Shown here piece by piece: positions 1-12,084 of a DNA stretch of 64,000 nucleotides. The notes under the pieces were generated by a model. The model saw nothing but the letters and a program-made list of their open reading frames with translations. It was not told the origin of the DNA and searched no databases. This DNA comes from Hirudo medicinalis (taxonomy: Eukaryota > Annelida > Clitellata > Hirudinida > Hirudinidae). The DNA lies in contig MPNW01000077.1 in the NCBI GenBank assembly GCA_011800805.1, forward strand, positions 6,911 to 70,910, read 5' to 3'. The first letter of the stretch is position 1, and every line of letters begins with the position of its first letter. The translations under genes were made by a program, and so were the position numbers.

Positions 1-69
1 TTACATAATTAAAGGTGTAGTCGTATTTATTATTATTTATTATTATTATTATTGTTATTATTATTGTTA

Positions 70-119
<50 letters not shown>

Positions 120-1669
120 TCGACCTTATGAATTAGATCATAAAATCTTTATGATAAATAATAAGTTTATTGTAGATGTTTTAGAGAAATCCCTTTCCAA
201 AGAATCTCTGCGATAGCATTTTCAATTCATTCATCTCAATGCATCGAAACACCACTCGCTTGTCGAGGCATCATGAGGCTGGAGAAAGGCCGAGGAGAGG
301 AAAATAAATGAAAGACAAAAATAATAAAATGAGGCAGGTGCCCATCAAGTGCCCTGACAACCCAGGTTGGTCGATGTGTAGGTGCACTCCGAACTGATCA
401 CTTCCCATTAGCTTTTCCATCGCTCTTCCAGAGAAAGGATTACTGACCTCTCAAAATTTGAACGACCTGCGCTTATTTTCTGAAACCTCATTGGCCGTTT
501 TCGACGATGTTTTGATCCCTAAAACCGCTAGTAATGAATCCTCTGACCCTAACCTGACCTAATTGATGACCTTCTGTTGTTCCATTTATTGCTCTCTTAA
601 GCATCCCGTCAACATCTTCCGTGGTCTTTGGGGGTATCTTAAGTATCCATGTTTGTGAGTCATCATGTGCTCTTAAGTATCCATGTTTGTGAGTCTTCAT
701 GTGCTCTTAAGTATCCATGTTTGTGAGTCTTCATGTGCTCTTAAGTATCCATGTTTTAGTGACCATTTGAAAATCAGGTCAGTCGTAATCACGACCATAG
801 AGCCCTTTCCAATCTCTTGACCAGTAGTAGGTGCTCATTTGGACCAATTGATGATCAATTTTTGCGACCAATTTTTTTTTATAACCGATAAACGTTTCTA
901 CGGATTTTCGTTACTCTATATATTCTGATAAAAATGACCTAATTCTGTAGTTTGTCCAATGACAGTGAAATATCCACTTTAAACCGACCTATTTCGAGAT
1001 CTACCCGCTTCTCATTGGTCAGGCCTTCCATCGGTCCTTCCTTCTCAGTCCTTCAAAAGTGCATATAACGTGACTCTAATCCTATTTGCACCGAGCTTGG
1101 AAGCCATGCTGCGAAACTTTTACGGTTTTTTTGAATTCGCCACTTGAGGAAAAATGGAAGAATTAGCAGAAGACAATGGTTCATTCTTGGCTTCACTGGG
1201 ATGACCCACGTGAAGACAAATTGCATGCAGTCCATTTATTCTTCTGTCGCTTTTGTGATGTAATCAATGATTTTCACTTTTACTGATGATGCATGAGACG
1301 CCTTAGACGTTATTTCCATAAATATGAGAATATTGTTATTTTTATCATCATCATCATCGTCATCATCATAAACCATCGTCGTCGTCATCGTCGTCATCGC
1401 CATCATCATCATTATTATTATTATAATTTCGAACAACAGCAACAACAGCAACGACAACACGCATCTAGAAGTCGTTGGACCCTTCAGTCAAAATTAGAGA
1501 AATGATCCGGAAATAAATTGTGCCTCTCGTACAGCGATGATGCATTGTCCCAGGGATTGTTATGAATTGGTCGGGACAAAAAGCCATTTTTTTTGTTTAA
1601 GCGTAAATTCTCAACTCATAACTTCTCCGTTCGGTGAAAAGGGAAAATGTTTGAAAATTTATCTTCCAG
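1..1669. other. Non-coding stretch upstream of the RGK exons, probably intronic
   Basis: No coding exon could be supported here. The stretch holds a (TTA)n microsatellite at about 28-119, a 34-bp tandem repeat at 637-767 and (CAT)n/(CGT)n tracts at about 1345-1425. The exon at 1670 starts inside the GTPase fold, so this sequence is most likely intron of that gene, with the 5' exons outside the window. The low-complexity open frames around 1236-1505 are products of the microsatellite. Confidence 0.5.
637..767. repeat. 34-bp tandem repeat, about 3.7 copies
   Basis: The unit begins CTTAAGTATCCATGTTTGTG and recurs every 34 bases with almost no divergence. The last copy breaks off after CCATGTTTTAGTG. 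The low divergence points to recent amplification. Confidence 0.85.
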
Positions 1670-2471
1670 GGAGCCAAGAGGAAGGATGCCCTGATGCAAG
1701 CAGACGCCAACCTGGTCGTTTATTCGGTCACTGACCGTAACTCTTACGCTTTCGCACAGACTTGCCTCCAGGATCTCAGACCTGCCAAAAGGCACAACGT
1801 CGTCATCCTCGTTGCCAACAAGCAGGACTTGGTCAGGAACAGAATCATCTCAGAAGAGGGTTAAGTTTGTTTGCTTTCCATTTCAAAATTATCCTCTTCC
1901 TGTTTTAACTGCAGTTTTACCGCTCACTTGTTAGCGTTTATTTCTGCAGAATCGGTCTCCTAGTTGGATGCCTTGTTTTTCATTTCGAGGAAGCAACAGC
2001 AGCAGTTTTTTTAAGTAAACATTAATTACGCCGAAAGTCAAACAACACGGCATACAAATATTCGCGTGCCTCCAAATGTAAGCTCCCTTATTAAATGTAA
2101 ATTATTAAAAAGAAATCTTTTTATATTATATTTGTTTCGTTATTTTTTTTTTTCTTAAATTATTGAATTATTGAACAGACGGCAAAAGTTTGGCACACAA
2201 AAGGCACTGCAAGTTCATAGAGGTCTCTGCCCTCTTAAGCCACAAAGTGGACGACTTGTTGGTGGGCGTGACGAGGCAGATCAGGCTGAGGAAAGCTGTC
2301 AGCGGAGAGGGTGCTAAATCTGGCAGCCAATCGGATAACAAATCCAAAAATAACGACGCCGATGTCAGGGTTGGATGTCTGCAGAGAGCTGCCATGGAAA
2401 TTTTTAGAAGGATTACCCGCCGACGTCGATTGGTGGAATCGAGTTCCTGCGATGACCTGTTTAAGCCCTGA
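1670..2471 (+). CDS. RGK-family small GTPase (Rad/Gem/Rem-like), C-terminal part
   Basis: Two coding exons are visible: 1670-1859 and 2179-2471, joined in phase 1 (donor GTTAAG, acceptor ACAG). RGK proteins are Ras-like GTPases that inhibit voltage-gated calcium channels and influence the cytoskeleton at the plasma membrane. Seen here: the RGK-type stretch YSVTDRNSY, the G4 motif NKQDL, the G5-like FIEVSALL, the basic RQIRLRK segment, and a C-terminal tail ending SSSCDDLFKP that lines up with the family's conserved C7 tail (SKSCHDLSVL in vertebrates). There is no CAAX box, as expected for RGK proteins. The P-loop, G2 and G3 exons are not in the window, so the gene is truncated at its 5' side. 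Rad, Gem and Rem cannot be told apart from this fragment. Confidence 0.85.
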
Positions 2472-2872
2472 CGTCCAATGAGGCTAGATTCTTCGTCGAC
2501 CAGACCTGATTAACTTCGTTACGCTTGGGCTGTACCTTCTTGAAGTTATATTTGCATCTCTATTTTTGGTACCATTTTTCCAGAAATCGTTTTAAAATCG
2601 CTCGATCTGAAAAGTGAACTTTATGCGCATTTGTCGTTTTTTTATCCATCTCCAGTGGAGTTGCACGGATGACTTAACACGATGTCGCAACACTTTCCTT
2701 CAGTTTCGAATGCTTCGCGTGATCTTGCTTCGATCGACAACCAGGCTATGTTTGACTTATTTCACTCTTTTATTTTGCTCGTCTCATCGATCAAACTGTG
2801 CACTAAACCGAGATATTTATTCCATCTCCCGATATTATTATTATTATTATTATTATTGTTATTATTATTATT

Positions 2873-2905
<33 letters not shown>

Positions 2906-4850
2906 GCTGCTGCTGCTTCTGTTGTTGTTATTGCTATTTTAATTATCGAACGACTTATCAAGTCGTCAACTCTGGATCCATCGTGAGGATATTTCAACTG
3001 TCGNTTGTTGTTGTTGTTGTTGTTGTTGTTGTTGCTGCTGCTGCTTCTGTTGTTGTTATTGCTATTTTAATTATCGAACGACTTATCAAGTCGTCAACTC
3101 TGGATCCATCGTGAGGATATTTCAACTGTCGACAACATCTGACCTTCGAACTCGTGTGCGATGAAAATGTACCGCATGAATGCGTTGTTCTGCTGTTAAT
3201 GATGGTTTTCTCTTTCAATTAGCTAGAAATTTGTTTTCTGTCAAACGAACGATTGTATTCACACGATAAAGTTAATTAGTGTTATTATTTAATTTTTCTA
3301 TCATTTCTAACCCAACGATTAAGTTGCTGTCAATGTTTACATTGGGCAGGTTTTATTTTTACGCACTTGACCTGAAATATTACTGTAAATGTTATTCATT
3401 ATTTACGAAAAGAGTACTTCATCATCATAATTAATTTCAAACGACAGAGCAATTTGCATTAATCACTTCATCACCATAATTTATTTCAAACGACAGAGCA
3501 ATTTGTATTCATCACTTCATTATTTCCTCGCCGCACATTGCGTCACTCCATCAAAATTTTTGTCCGCGTCCTGAGCAATTTTCTGACAAAATTTAAATTT
3601 GAATAATGGGTGGGGCTTAAATGTCGCCCCGCAAATGACTCGAGTGCTCCAATGGGTGATTTGTGGCAACTCGAGTCCACGTCATGCATCAACCGGGTGA
3701 CGTGAAATCCCCGTCGAAGCCGCAACGTCATCGAGTTTAAAAACAGGGATGTGCCCGATGTTTATCATTTAAATATTTTTTCTGTTGTCCAAATACTTCA
3801 GCGGTGGATGGTTGGAATAAATTTACATATTTATTTGCATATTTTATATGATTTTTTAGTGTTCATCCGATTACTGTGTTTGATTTTAAATCGAGGTTCA
3901 TTCTGATGATTTTTTATCACGATAAATCATACGCAGGCGATTCTGTTTCTCGTGATGGGCATTCTGTCTAGACGCGGTTGAAGTGCTCTCACAGCGGGAG
4001 AGGATTATCCAGCGATCATTCAATTCTTATTGACGTGCCATTTACCTTCATCCATTCATATGCGAGGGATCAGTCTGGCTTTCCATTTGCAAAAAGCTTG
4101 CATTTCTTTAATTAGCATTTATTATTAATTTTATTATTATTATTATTATTATTATTACAAATGTTCATATAATTACGATAATTAATGTTAGTAGTAATTC
4201 TGCTGATCATAACGTTGCTCTAACGTATTAACCAACGGAGGACGTTTGGTTCACAGAAAGATTGTCAATGAGAAAGAAAGGTTAATTTTTAGGGTCAAAA
4301 GTTGAAAGTTCAAAGGTCAGAAGTCCTGACCCACCAAGTGTGCTATCGTTTCCTGTAGATTTGAATACAATTGTTTTACGTCGCTCGTGATTATTATGCT
4401 GATTAAAAAATAACATTGAATTCCCTGCATTTGGACTTTATAATCTTTTAAACTTTTGTTTCGTAAATGCTTGAAAATTAGTGGATGGTTTTGAGCTGGG
4501 AAATTGAAAACAATCATAGTTTGTCGTCGTCGTTGTTAACGTCCAATTCAACCCTACACATTTGTGACATCTTCTGCATGTTCCTGTGCTTAAAAGGACT
4601 CTCGTTAATAAACACAAACATAATGAGACAATTCTCTCAAGTTGATTTTTATTATGCTTTCTACACAAATCACAATCATCATCATCATCATCATCATGTT
4701 AATTTACACTCACACCAACAAACCAGGTAGCACCCTGCATAATTCATCCCTGGTACTATGCAACAATTGTCACCTCTCCATAAAGCCTTCCCTCCCTGCC
4801 ACATGACCTCCGACCTTTCCCAATTTGACCCGCACCTGGGTAAAATATGG
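2472..4850. other. Intergenic, microsatellite-rich, no gene seen
   Basis: This is the interval between the RGK stop and the claudin-like stop. It contains (TTA)n/(TTG)n tracts at about 2836-2935 and 4125-4156, and an exactly duplicated 127-bp segment around a single N at 3004. A GC-richer patch at 3540-3730 contains TGACGTG but no open frame of interest. The sequence just below 4850 is probably 3' UTR of the minus-strand claudin-like gene, with a TTTATT (AATAAA on the minus strand) near 4648. Confidence 0.5.
2877..3131. repeat. Exact 127-bp duplication around a one-base N gap
   Basis: Positions 2877-3003 and 3005-3131 are identical, including unique sequence beyond the (TTG)n tract, and are separated by a single N at 3004. 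This is the signature of two contig ends that overlap but were not merged, so the biological copy number is probably one. Confidence 0.85.
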
Positions 4851-6271
4851 TCAAATATCATCCCTGCTTTTGAGTACAGCGAACCAGACGAAGAGTCCAG
4901 TACTGAGGAAGGACAGCATGGAGGCCAAGAGTTGAAATGTCCACGAGAAGCTGAGACTGTTGGCGAATGGATCTTCACCTCCCAGCCAGAACTCCTTGCA
5001 CTGAAGTCGTGGTGCGTTGTCAGCGAATATGGACGCGGTCAGCAGCATAAAGACGCCTGCGTGCGATGATGCAATCAGTTTAGTAATAATCTGATAATAA
5101 TCATTTCTAATAATAGTTACGACGTCTTTTAACGATTGTTATAATTATTTAAAGGGAGAAATTTATTGTTCAATTCATGAGTATTCTTGAGCATCGCATC
5201 AACAATGTAAAAACTTCTCCTAAACCAAAAGCAATTAGATGAATAAATTATGTTAATCATCTTGTGAAAGCTATGAATAAGTACCATTACTTATTGGTTA
5301 TCCATCATTTGAAAGGGGATCAAGATGGCGCCGATGTTTTGCAAACGAATCAAGACAATAATCATAACTATAATTACCGCGGCGGACGTGTTTAGTAGTT
5401 TATTATTCTGTATTTAATATTAATTATCTATTTATTTATTTATTTATTTAAGAAAATTTTTAACTTTCTCAACTTATTAATATTTCCTAACATGAGATAA
5501 TATGAACATCTGGGTGGTAGATAGCAATGTATTTAAGTACAACAGCGCTATTAATAACATAAAAACATCATCAACATGGCATCATCGTCATCGCCATCAT
5601 CATCAGACACCTGTTATGGCGTGCATGATGGGTGTGGCACAAAGGAGGCAATTCTGGAGTTGTACGATGTTCCTCTTTGGGTACCTGGTGAGCCAGTGGA
5701 TGGCAGTCCACGAGAGGAGAAGTATGGACATCAACAGACCAATGAGCATCGTTATCAACGACATGATGGATAATGTCCGGCAGACCGACAACCAGGCTGT
5801 TTAAAAATGAACGAGAATTACAACGTTAATAATTATCTTTAATTCCATCAAGCGTGTTTGTTTCGACTACAACGACATTTATAAAAACTGGACTCAAAAA
5901 CTTAAAAGCATAAAAATAAACTTTAATAAACAAATTATTTAAGTTATGGTTAAATTTTCACTTTCAGTGTCTAAATGTGATTAATTTCGATGAAGGGTAA
6001 TCTACTCACGTGGTACGAGCCACTCGCTGAGGTTGCTAAGGTAATCTGAGTAGAGTCCATGACAACCAAAATAAAAGTTAGGTGGATTTTCGTGGGGATG
6101 GAAAAAGTTGTCGAAACACGCCCTCCATAAACCCAGGTTCAAGAATCCCCTTTGGTTGGACATACTCGATCTCAGCCAATAGGTGGTAACTAGGGCAACC
6201 AAGTGGCAAATCGTGGTCATCACGACCGAGAAGATGATGGCGGAAGAAAGAAAGGATCCTCCGCATTTCAT
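4851..6271 (-). CDS. Claudin/PMP22-like four-pass membrane protein
   Basis: Three exons, 6010-6271, 5611-5796 and 4851-5056, join in phase 1 with GT-AG introns to give 217 aa. The predicted protein has four hydrophobic segments (about residues 8-30, 93-120, 138-156 and 188-210). The first extracellular loop carries the family signature W32, G47-L-W49, C52 and C70, and an N-glycosylation site NLS. Claudin-superfamily proteins form septate or tight junction strands or act as channel accessory subunits. The GLW-C-C pattern places it in the superfamily but does not distinguish claudin, PMP22/EMP or channel gamma-subunit types. The ATG at 6271 is the first in frame and directly precedes the first membrane segment. 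Its 5' end lies 45 bp from a tentative plus-strand gene. Confidence 0.8.
5321..5332 (+). promoter_or_regulatory. YY1-like CAAGATGGCGCC motif
   Basis: The sequence CAAGATGGCGCC closely matches the YY1/initiator element (CAAGATGGCGGC) common at animal promoters. It lies in the second intron of the claudin-like gene. It could mark an internal or divergent start site, or it could be chance. Confidence 0.25.
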
Positions 6272-6316
6272 GGCTGCTAGCGGGTCATTCGATCTTTAAA
6301 TCGATTGAATTCAGAA

Positions 6317-7335
6317 ATGTCCAAGTCCTTTACTGTTTGTCAAATACGAGCACAATTATTTGTCCAATTTGTCTTAAACAATGAACTTCCAGGCAGTAAT
6401 ACTTAAGTAAATTTACGTAGCACGGTTAGATATTTTTTAACGATTATATAGTTTTCCTGAGCTTTTTGGGACTCGTGTTGAAATAAATTGCAAAGTTTTA
6501 TCACAAAAGGCCGACTATGTTAATTTTCTCTCGCAGAGCCCTAGAAGTTGCAGCAACTGCAAGGCTCCTGAAAACATTCCTCATTCTGTTAAGTCGGAAC
6601 AAGTTACAATAAATTTATTTTGAATGGGAACAAGGCAATATTAAAAATTTAATTAATTTCGGTTAAAATTTAAATAATTGTCGTTCATTAGTATTCTTTT
6701 CATTTTCAGGTCAATCCATCCAATCCAGTTTCAACCAATTCTCCAATTCAAAAGGTGACCATAGCAGAAAATAAGTGCTTTATTTTAATTCTGTATTTTT
6801 ATAAAACAAAGTAATGTGTTTATTAAAAATAAACAAAGCTATTCAAATCTCGCAGTTTGCTATACAGACGAATCTTTGGATAAGAGGCCCAGCCAATCAA
6901 GAAGTACATGAATATTAATGAGATAAAATAGTTCAAATATATAAATACTTCTCATATTTTAAGAAGCTGTCGAACAATTTTAAACAAGTTTGAATTTTTT
7001 AATTTTGTTCTTTGATTTTTATAATGCCGGTGACTTGCTGAAAGAAAATACTACGATCTTACACTTTCCTAAACAGTTGTAAACACAGCGCGATTATTCG
7101 CCATGAACATGGTTTTTGTTAAGTTCAGGTATATCGATTGTAACATTTGACGAGGTCACAAATTTACTTTTTCACAAATTTTAATTTTCAGTCATCAAGA
7201 AAGTCATCCACTTTCGGCTGTTTTCTCTTGCATCGCCTTTTTGATCAACAGGAGAAACAAAAAAACATCTCGATAAAACGTGGCTTGAAAGGAAGTCAAA
7301 TTTCTTCCAAAGCCCACCTTATTCAGCCTATTTAA
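6317..7335 (+). CDS. Tentative five-exon small gene of unknown function (106 aa)
   Basis: A chain of short GC-richer segments fits exons 6317-6334, 6537-6602, 6710-6754, 6856-6903 and 7192-7335. All junctions are phase 0 with GT donors and AG acceptors, giving 106 aa. The sequence is Ser/Asn/Lys-rich with no membrane segment and no recognised domain. Exon 2 contains a CSNCKAP stretch. The segments stand out from their AT-rich surroundings, and the gene would sit neatly between two minus-strand genes, 45 bp from one start codon and 210 bp from the next stop. In AT-rich DNA such chains can arise by chance, so this needs transcript support. No function is proposed. Confidence 0.35.
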
Positions 7336-7545
7336 AACTTAAACAGTCCAATAAATGAAAGCTGACAAGACACTTCAACTCAATCCAGGTTAAGCAGGCA
7401 ACATATACTTAACTTGAATTTAACAAAGGCATCCACATTTGAACAACTAATAATGATTCAATACATATTGACTCATACAGTATCTGGAATTTATTGTGAA
7501 TGGACGAAGAGATTTAGCCGGTGTTCATTAAGCGACAAGAATTTT

Positions 7546-10500
7546 TCAAAAGTCGTCTAATGTGTGATCATACGTTCCACTAATCTCAACAAAACTGTTT
7601 GCGGCAAAGTATATAGATTCTTGTGTGGCCTGTAAATTATAAATTATTTAAAAATGTTTGCGTTGTAATTAAGAATAATTAAGTGAGCAGCAGCAACAAA
7701 TTATAGGATGGATATTACTTATTGAATGCCTTTAAAACACTTACAATGTCAACGTCATATCCCTTGAGTAACTTTATTATATCTTGTTTCATGTGATGAA
7801 GATCGTCGGGTAAAATGAGGAAGAAACTTCACAAAATAAATTGGAAAATTAAAAGAATAAAAACATGAATTCATTAATTGAACAATTCATATTATCATGA
7901 AATAATAAGATGTCCTACCATTCGCGCATAATAACTTCACAATTCCACTTCCAAGTGCAACCGCAGCTTCCACCTTCGACTAAAACATTCGTGATAATTT
8001 TTTTATGTTGGCCAGTGCTTCTGAAAACCACGGCTTCATTAACCGTTTTATTCTGAAATAAAAAGATGTGATGTTCCAATAACTGCATAGAGTTAAATGT
8101 ATTTTTACTTTATTATTTATATTAATTTCATAAAATGACTAATATGAGTTCAGAAAATGTCCATTGGTTTTAACTGACTTTATAAATTGTTTCATGCATC
8201 GCCAAAGCAGTGCGCATTATTGACATGAGCTCCAAGCTTCTCATAAATTCATCGTAAAAGAAAAATTTCTCGATGGTATAATCTGGCATTATTTTATAAT
8301 CTATGTCCTCGACAACATCGTCTGAATCTTCGCCCTCCTCAATGGCAACACATTGATCATGTGGATCACTATTGGTGCCTTCTGACAAATATGGCTTGAT
8401 TTTATATTTCTGATATCTTTCTATGCCCTGCATATGCTCCTCGTTATCAAAATGACTCTAAAAAATTGTTTAACATAATTTAAGGTTATTACAAATTTGA
8501 ATCAACAAAAAAGTATCTTAAAAATACTCACATAGAACAAGTATCCGAGTCTACGATTAAACGCTTTTACAATTGAATACATTTTTGATTCAAAAAGTTT
8601 ACTCATGTCTTCTTCTTGATGGACCACATCATCTTTTTTAAAACTCTTTAAAATTAAACTATTTAAAAAACATTGCATAAATAAATCTGTCCCTAAGCCA
8701 TGTTGAGATTAATAAAATATTAGTGTATTTTCATTAAATTTACAATTTTAGCATTTCGCACTATTGGACCACTTACCATATATGTGCCTCTGAGGAAATC
8801 CTCCAAACGCTTAAGTTTTTCGTTTTCATCTTTTGCAGACATAAAGAATGAGTGAAGATGATCAAGATGAATAAACATGAAGTAATTTTCATGGTACATT
8901 GTCCTCAACAACAAGTTTATGTAATTTGCATCAAGATTTTCCTAATGTAAAAGAATTTTGAAATTAATAATGGTTAATTTATAATGCGCCATTTGCATAG
9001 CGTCAGAGGCGCCTGCATAGACTACTAATTAAAAACGTTTAGGTGTATAATAATGAATCTTCCGCACACGATTTCTTTTTAAACCTTATCAATCTAATAT
9101 TAGCTATTGTCAACAATGTTATCTTTAAAAGCTTTTAGATAAATTGTTCAAACCTCTTTCAATGAGTTATAAACATTGTAATATGTCCCCATATCGGAAT
9201 CAAATTGAATGGATTTCAAGTCAAACTTTGAAAATATCGCAGTGGCTGATAAAAATATTCATTTGTATAACATTCGCTATGTATCAGGTATTTAGATTAC
9301 AAATGTTATGTGTTGTGTAACACATATTAAATAATCATGTTTTATATTATTAGTTTTAAGCAGTTCATCTTACATTGGCGAGCAAACCAAGCTGTAAACC
9401 TCTTTTGCTGAGGGTCTTTAGCTTGAGGAATTTTTTGCAAATTCGATAACCATACGAATTTACCTGTGTCTAAAATGAATAACTCATAAATCTTTTGTTG
9501 CAAATTGAAATTATAGAATAAATATGAAGACTATACAATCACGCATCCAGTCATCACTGTTCAATCCGTCGAGTAAACTCCTGTCCTTATCAATAGCAAC
9601 CTTCATGAGTTTCAAACCAATGCCAATTTTTATTTTATATCTTGACTGTATATTGTCAAACAGAAACCTATTTGAATACAAATTAGATTAAGATTTAACG
9701 GTACAATTGACTTCCATTAAGAAGCCCGAAGGCTGTTTTGTAAAAAGTGAAGCTGTTCATCTAAATAGGAGACAATCCTTCAGGACCATCATAATAAGTT
9801 TAGTAAAATTATGACACTTACGCTGTAACGCTATACGTCAAGCTCTCTGATCTCAATGAATCTTCTGTTGTATTTTCCATTAGTTGAAGGTATGTGTTGT
9901 CCAAAATTTGAATATGTGGTCGCTTTCTTTTCATCTATCGTGCAAATCATTTAATGACGAATCTTGTGTACAACCAATTATTAAATTACATACCAGAAGA
10001 GTTGTGTACAAATTATGATATAATTGAAAACAACTCGTTGCTAATGCACCACCGTTCTTGATCAATTCTTTTTTACTTTCACCTATTGAAGGAAAGGAAC
10101 TTTAAATTTGAAACTTTATTCGAGTATTTCTCGCACGAACCAGATGAACTTGAAATCCGTATGTCTTCTTTTGGATACAAGATGTCGTCGACTTCACAGA
10201 TTGTTGTGTCAGACAGATTGGGTAAGCGAGAACTGACATGTAGATGAAATAATTTGACGAGTTAATGAAGATACTTTTGACAAAATTTAACATCAATGCG
10301 ACAATTATATGTTGGCTGAATGGGTTGCGTTCCTATATGCGGCTATAATTGTATTAGTATTATAATTGTATTAGCCCGCACCGCCAGAGAGCCCTCAGGT
10401 AGGGGCACAATATAAATAGTAGAGCGATTAAAAAGTTCCTTCACATCCTATTGGGATACATAAGATACTTGAAAGATCGGCTAAATATAAAATATTAAAT

Positions 10501-10899
10501 TATGATATTGTGCGGATAATGTAATTTACAAATTATATTATAGTTGAATTGTCTAAATACATTTTGGAATCAATTTAAAACCCAATAACCTTAGGCTGGC
10601 TGATAGTTTTAGGAATTTTTTAAAACTCTTTCCTGAAAGCTAAAGCGAATAAGGGGAATAAGGGAATATTTTTGCTAAAGTTTTGTCTGCCACTGAAAAT
10701 GTTATTAAATCGTGTTTGAATCTTACCGCCTCATCTTTGCATAAATCTTCATTAAGTTTTTTCAAATCTCTGACGAATAATCTGTTTGAATCTGAAAAGG
10801 GAAATAGAAAATTCTTTTCCTCATTGCCAGATGTAATTGAATAATATCAATAAACTTACTCGGTACAAAAACTTCTTTCTGTTCTTTCACCATTTTCAT
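7546..10899 (-). CDS. Unrecognised 538-aa protein, 15 exons
   Basis: Exons: 10860-10899, 10727-10791, 10275-10315, 10141-10232, 9994-10082, 9822-9934, 9537-9667, 9374-9469, 9154-9245, 8777-8941, 8532-8645, 8179-8457, 7919-8052, 7745-7826 and 7546-7629. Every junction keeps phase and uses GT-AG, and the sum is 539 codons including the stop, which argues strongly for a real gene. The start is ATGAAAATGG at 10899. I recognise no family. Visible features: a mainly helical, aromatic-rich middle (FMFIHLDHLH at about residues 278-287), an acidic run DDVVEDID in the exon at 8179-8457, a CGC-W-C cluster (GGSCGCTWKWNC) in the exon at 7919-8052, and no signal peptide or clear membrane segment. It is most likely a soluble cytoplasmic or nuclear protein. 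The least certain steps are the 42-bp intron between exons 3 and 4 and the acceptor AAAG at 8646. Confidence 0.75.
8985..9030 (+). repeat. SINE-like fragment in an intron
   Basis: The stretch ATGCGCCATTTGCATAGCGT followed by CAGAGGCGC matches, with two or three differences, the start of the repeat at 12085-12215. It is a short relic of the same dispersed family, inside an intron of the 15-exon gene. Confidence 0.6.
10320..10425. repeat. SINE-like relic in intron 2 of the orphan gene
   Basis: GGGTTGCGTTCC-ATGCGG followed by CGC..GCC..GGGGCACAATATAAAT resembles the copy at 59829-59945, which has GTTGCGTTCCTGAATGCGG, GTGCCCTCAC and TATATAAA. A short near-duplication of ATAATTGTATTAG is also present. 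Confidence 0.45.
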
Positions 10900-12084
10900 A
10901 AAATATCAGAAGCGCTAATAGCTAAATATTTGCTAATATTCCCGACTAAACGTAGATACAAATAACCTGGTAATTTATAAGTCGTAGTATATCAATGATT
11001 GTGAATTTCCTACTTTTCAATATAAGGTTATAAAATTTTATAACAACAAAGCAATCATATATTAATAAGTAATAATTTTTAATTTTAAAAATTATGTAAC
11101 ATTATTGTCTAATGAGCAATTGTCGAACCGGAATAGGGTCCAACAGATTATGCCCACAAGTCGTCGTCTGTATTTCCGAGCTAAACCGTCATAAAGTGAA
11201 ATGAACGAGGAATTTTTATCGCCATCGAATCTCAAGTAGGGAAAGGTGGGGCAAAATGGGAAATCGCTAAAAAAAAAACCATTCAGAGCATCAAATCATC
11301 CCATCAGTGATTGGCTTTGTTATATCATGTGAAAAGTAGACCTCATCACTAAAAATTATTTTCATCTGCAGTAGTGTTAATTCTATTAACTATAACTGTA
11401 ACTGAAAACTCTAATAACTGACGGAAACCAAATCAGTTAACCGTAACTATAACTATAACTGACCGCGCCCAAATAACTATAACTATAACTTTAACTTNNN
11501 NNNNNNNNNNNNNNNNNNNNNNNNNNNNNNNNNNNNNNNNNNNNNNNNNNNNNNNNNNNNNNNNNNNNNNNNNNNNNNNNNNNNNNNNNNNNNNNNNNNN
11601 NNNNNNNNNNNNNNNNNNNNNNNNNNNNNNNNNNNNNNNNNNNNNNNNNNNNNNNNNNNNNNNNNNNNNNNNNNNNNNNNNNNNNNNNNNNNNNNNNNNN
11701 NNNNNNNNNNNNNNNNNNNNNNNNNNNNNNNNNNNNNNNNNNNNNNNNNNNNNNNNNNNNNNNNNNNNNNNNNNNNNNNNNNNNNNNNNNNNNNNNNNNN
11801 NNNNNNNNNNNNNNNNNNNNNNNNNNNNNNNNNNNNNNNNNNNNNNNNNNNNNNNNNNNNNNNNNNNNNNTTTTTTTTTAAATGAACAAAATGTATGCCA
11901 GCACAGCAGCAAATAACTAATTGGTTTCATCACTGCCATGTTTTTGAAGTGTTATGAAGATTGTTTTGTTCAAATTTCTTGATTAAATGTTGTTGTTGTT
12001 TTTTTCTTTACTTCATTGTAACTATGTTATGACTTGTTCTTCTGCTACATTTTTAATATGTAAATGTAAATGTACTTCATTTAT

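Noticed and set aside
1236..1505. Asp-, His- and Tyr-rich open frames
   Set aside because: Pure translation of trinucleotide microsatellites. The same applies to 2614-3218, 49598-49873 and 60835-61302.
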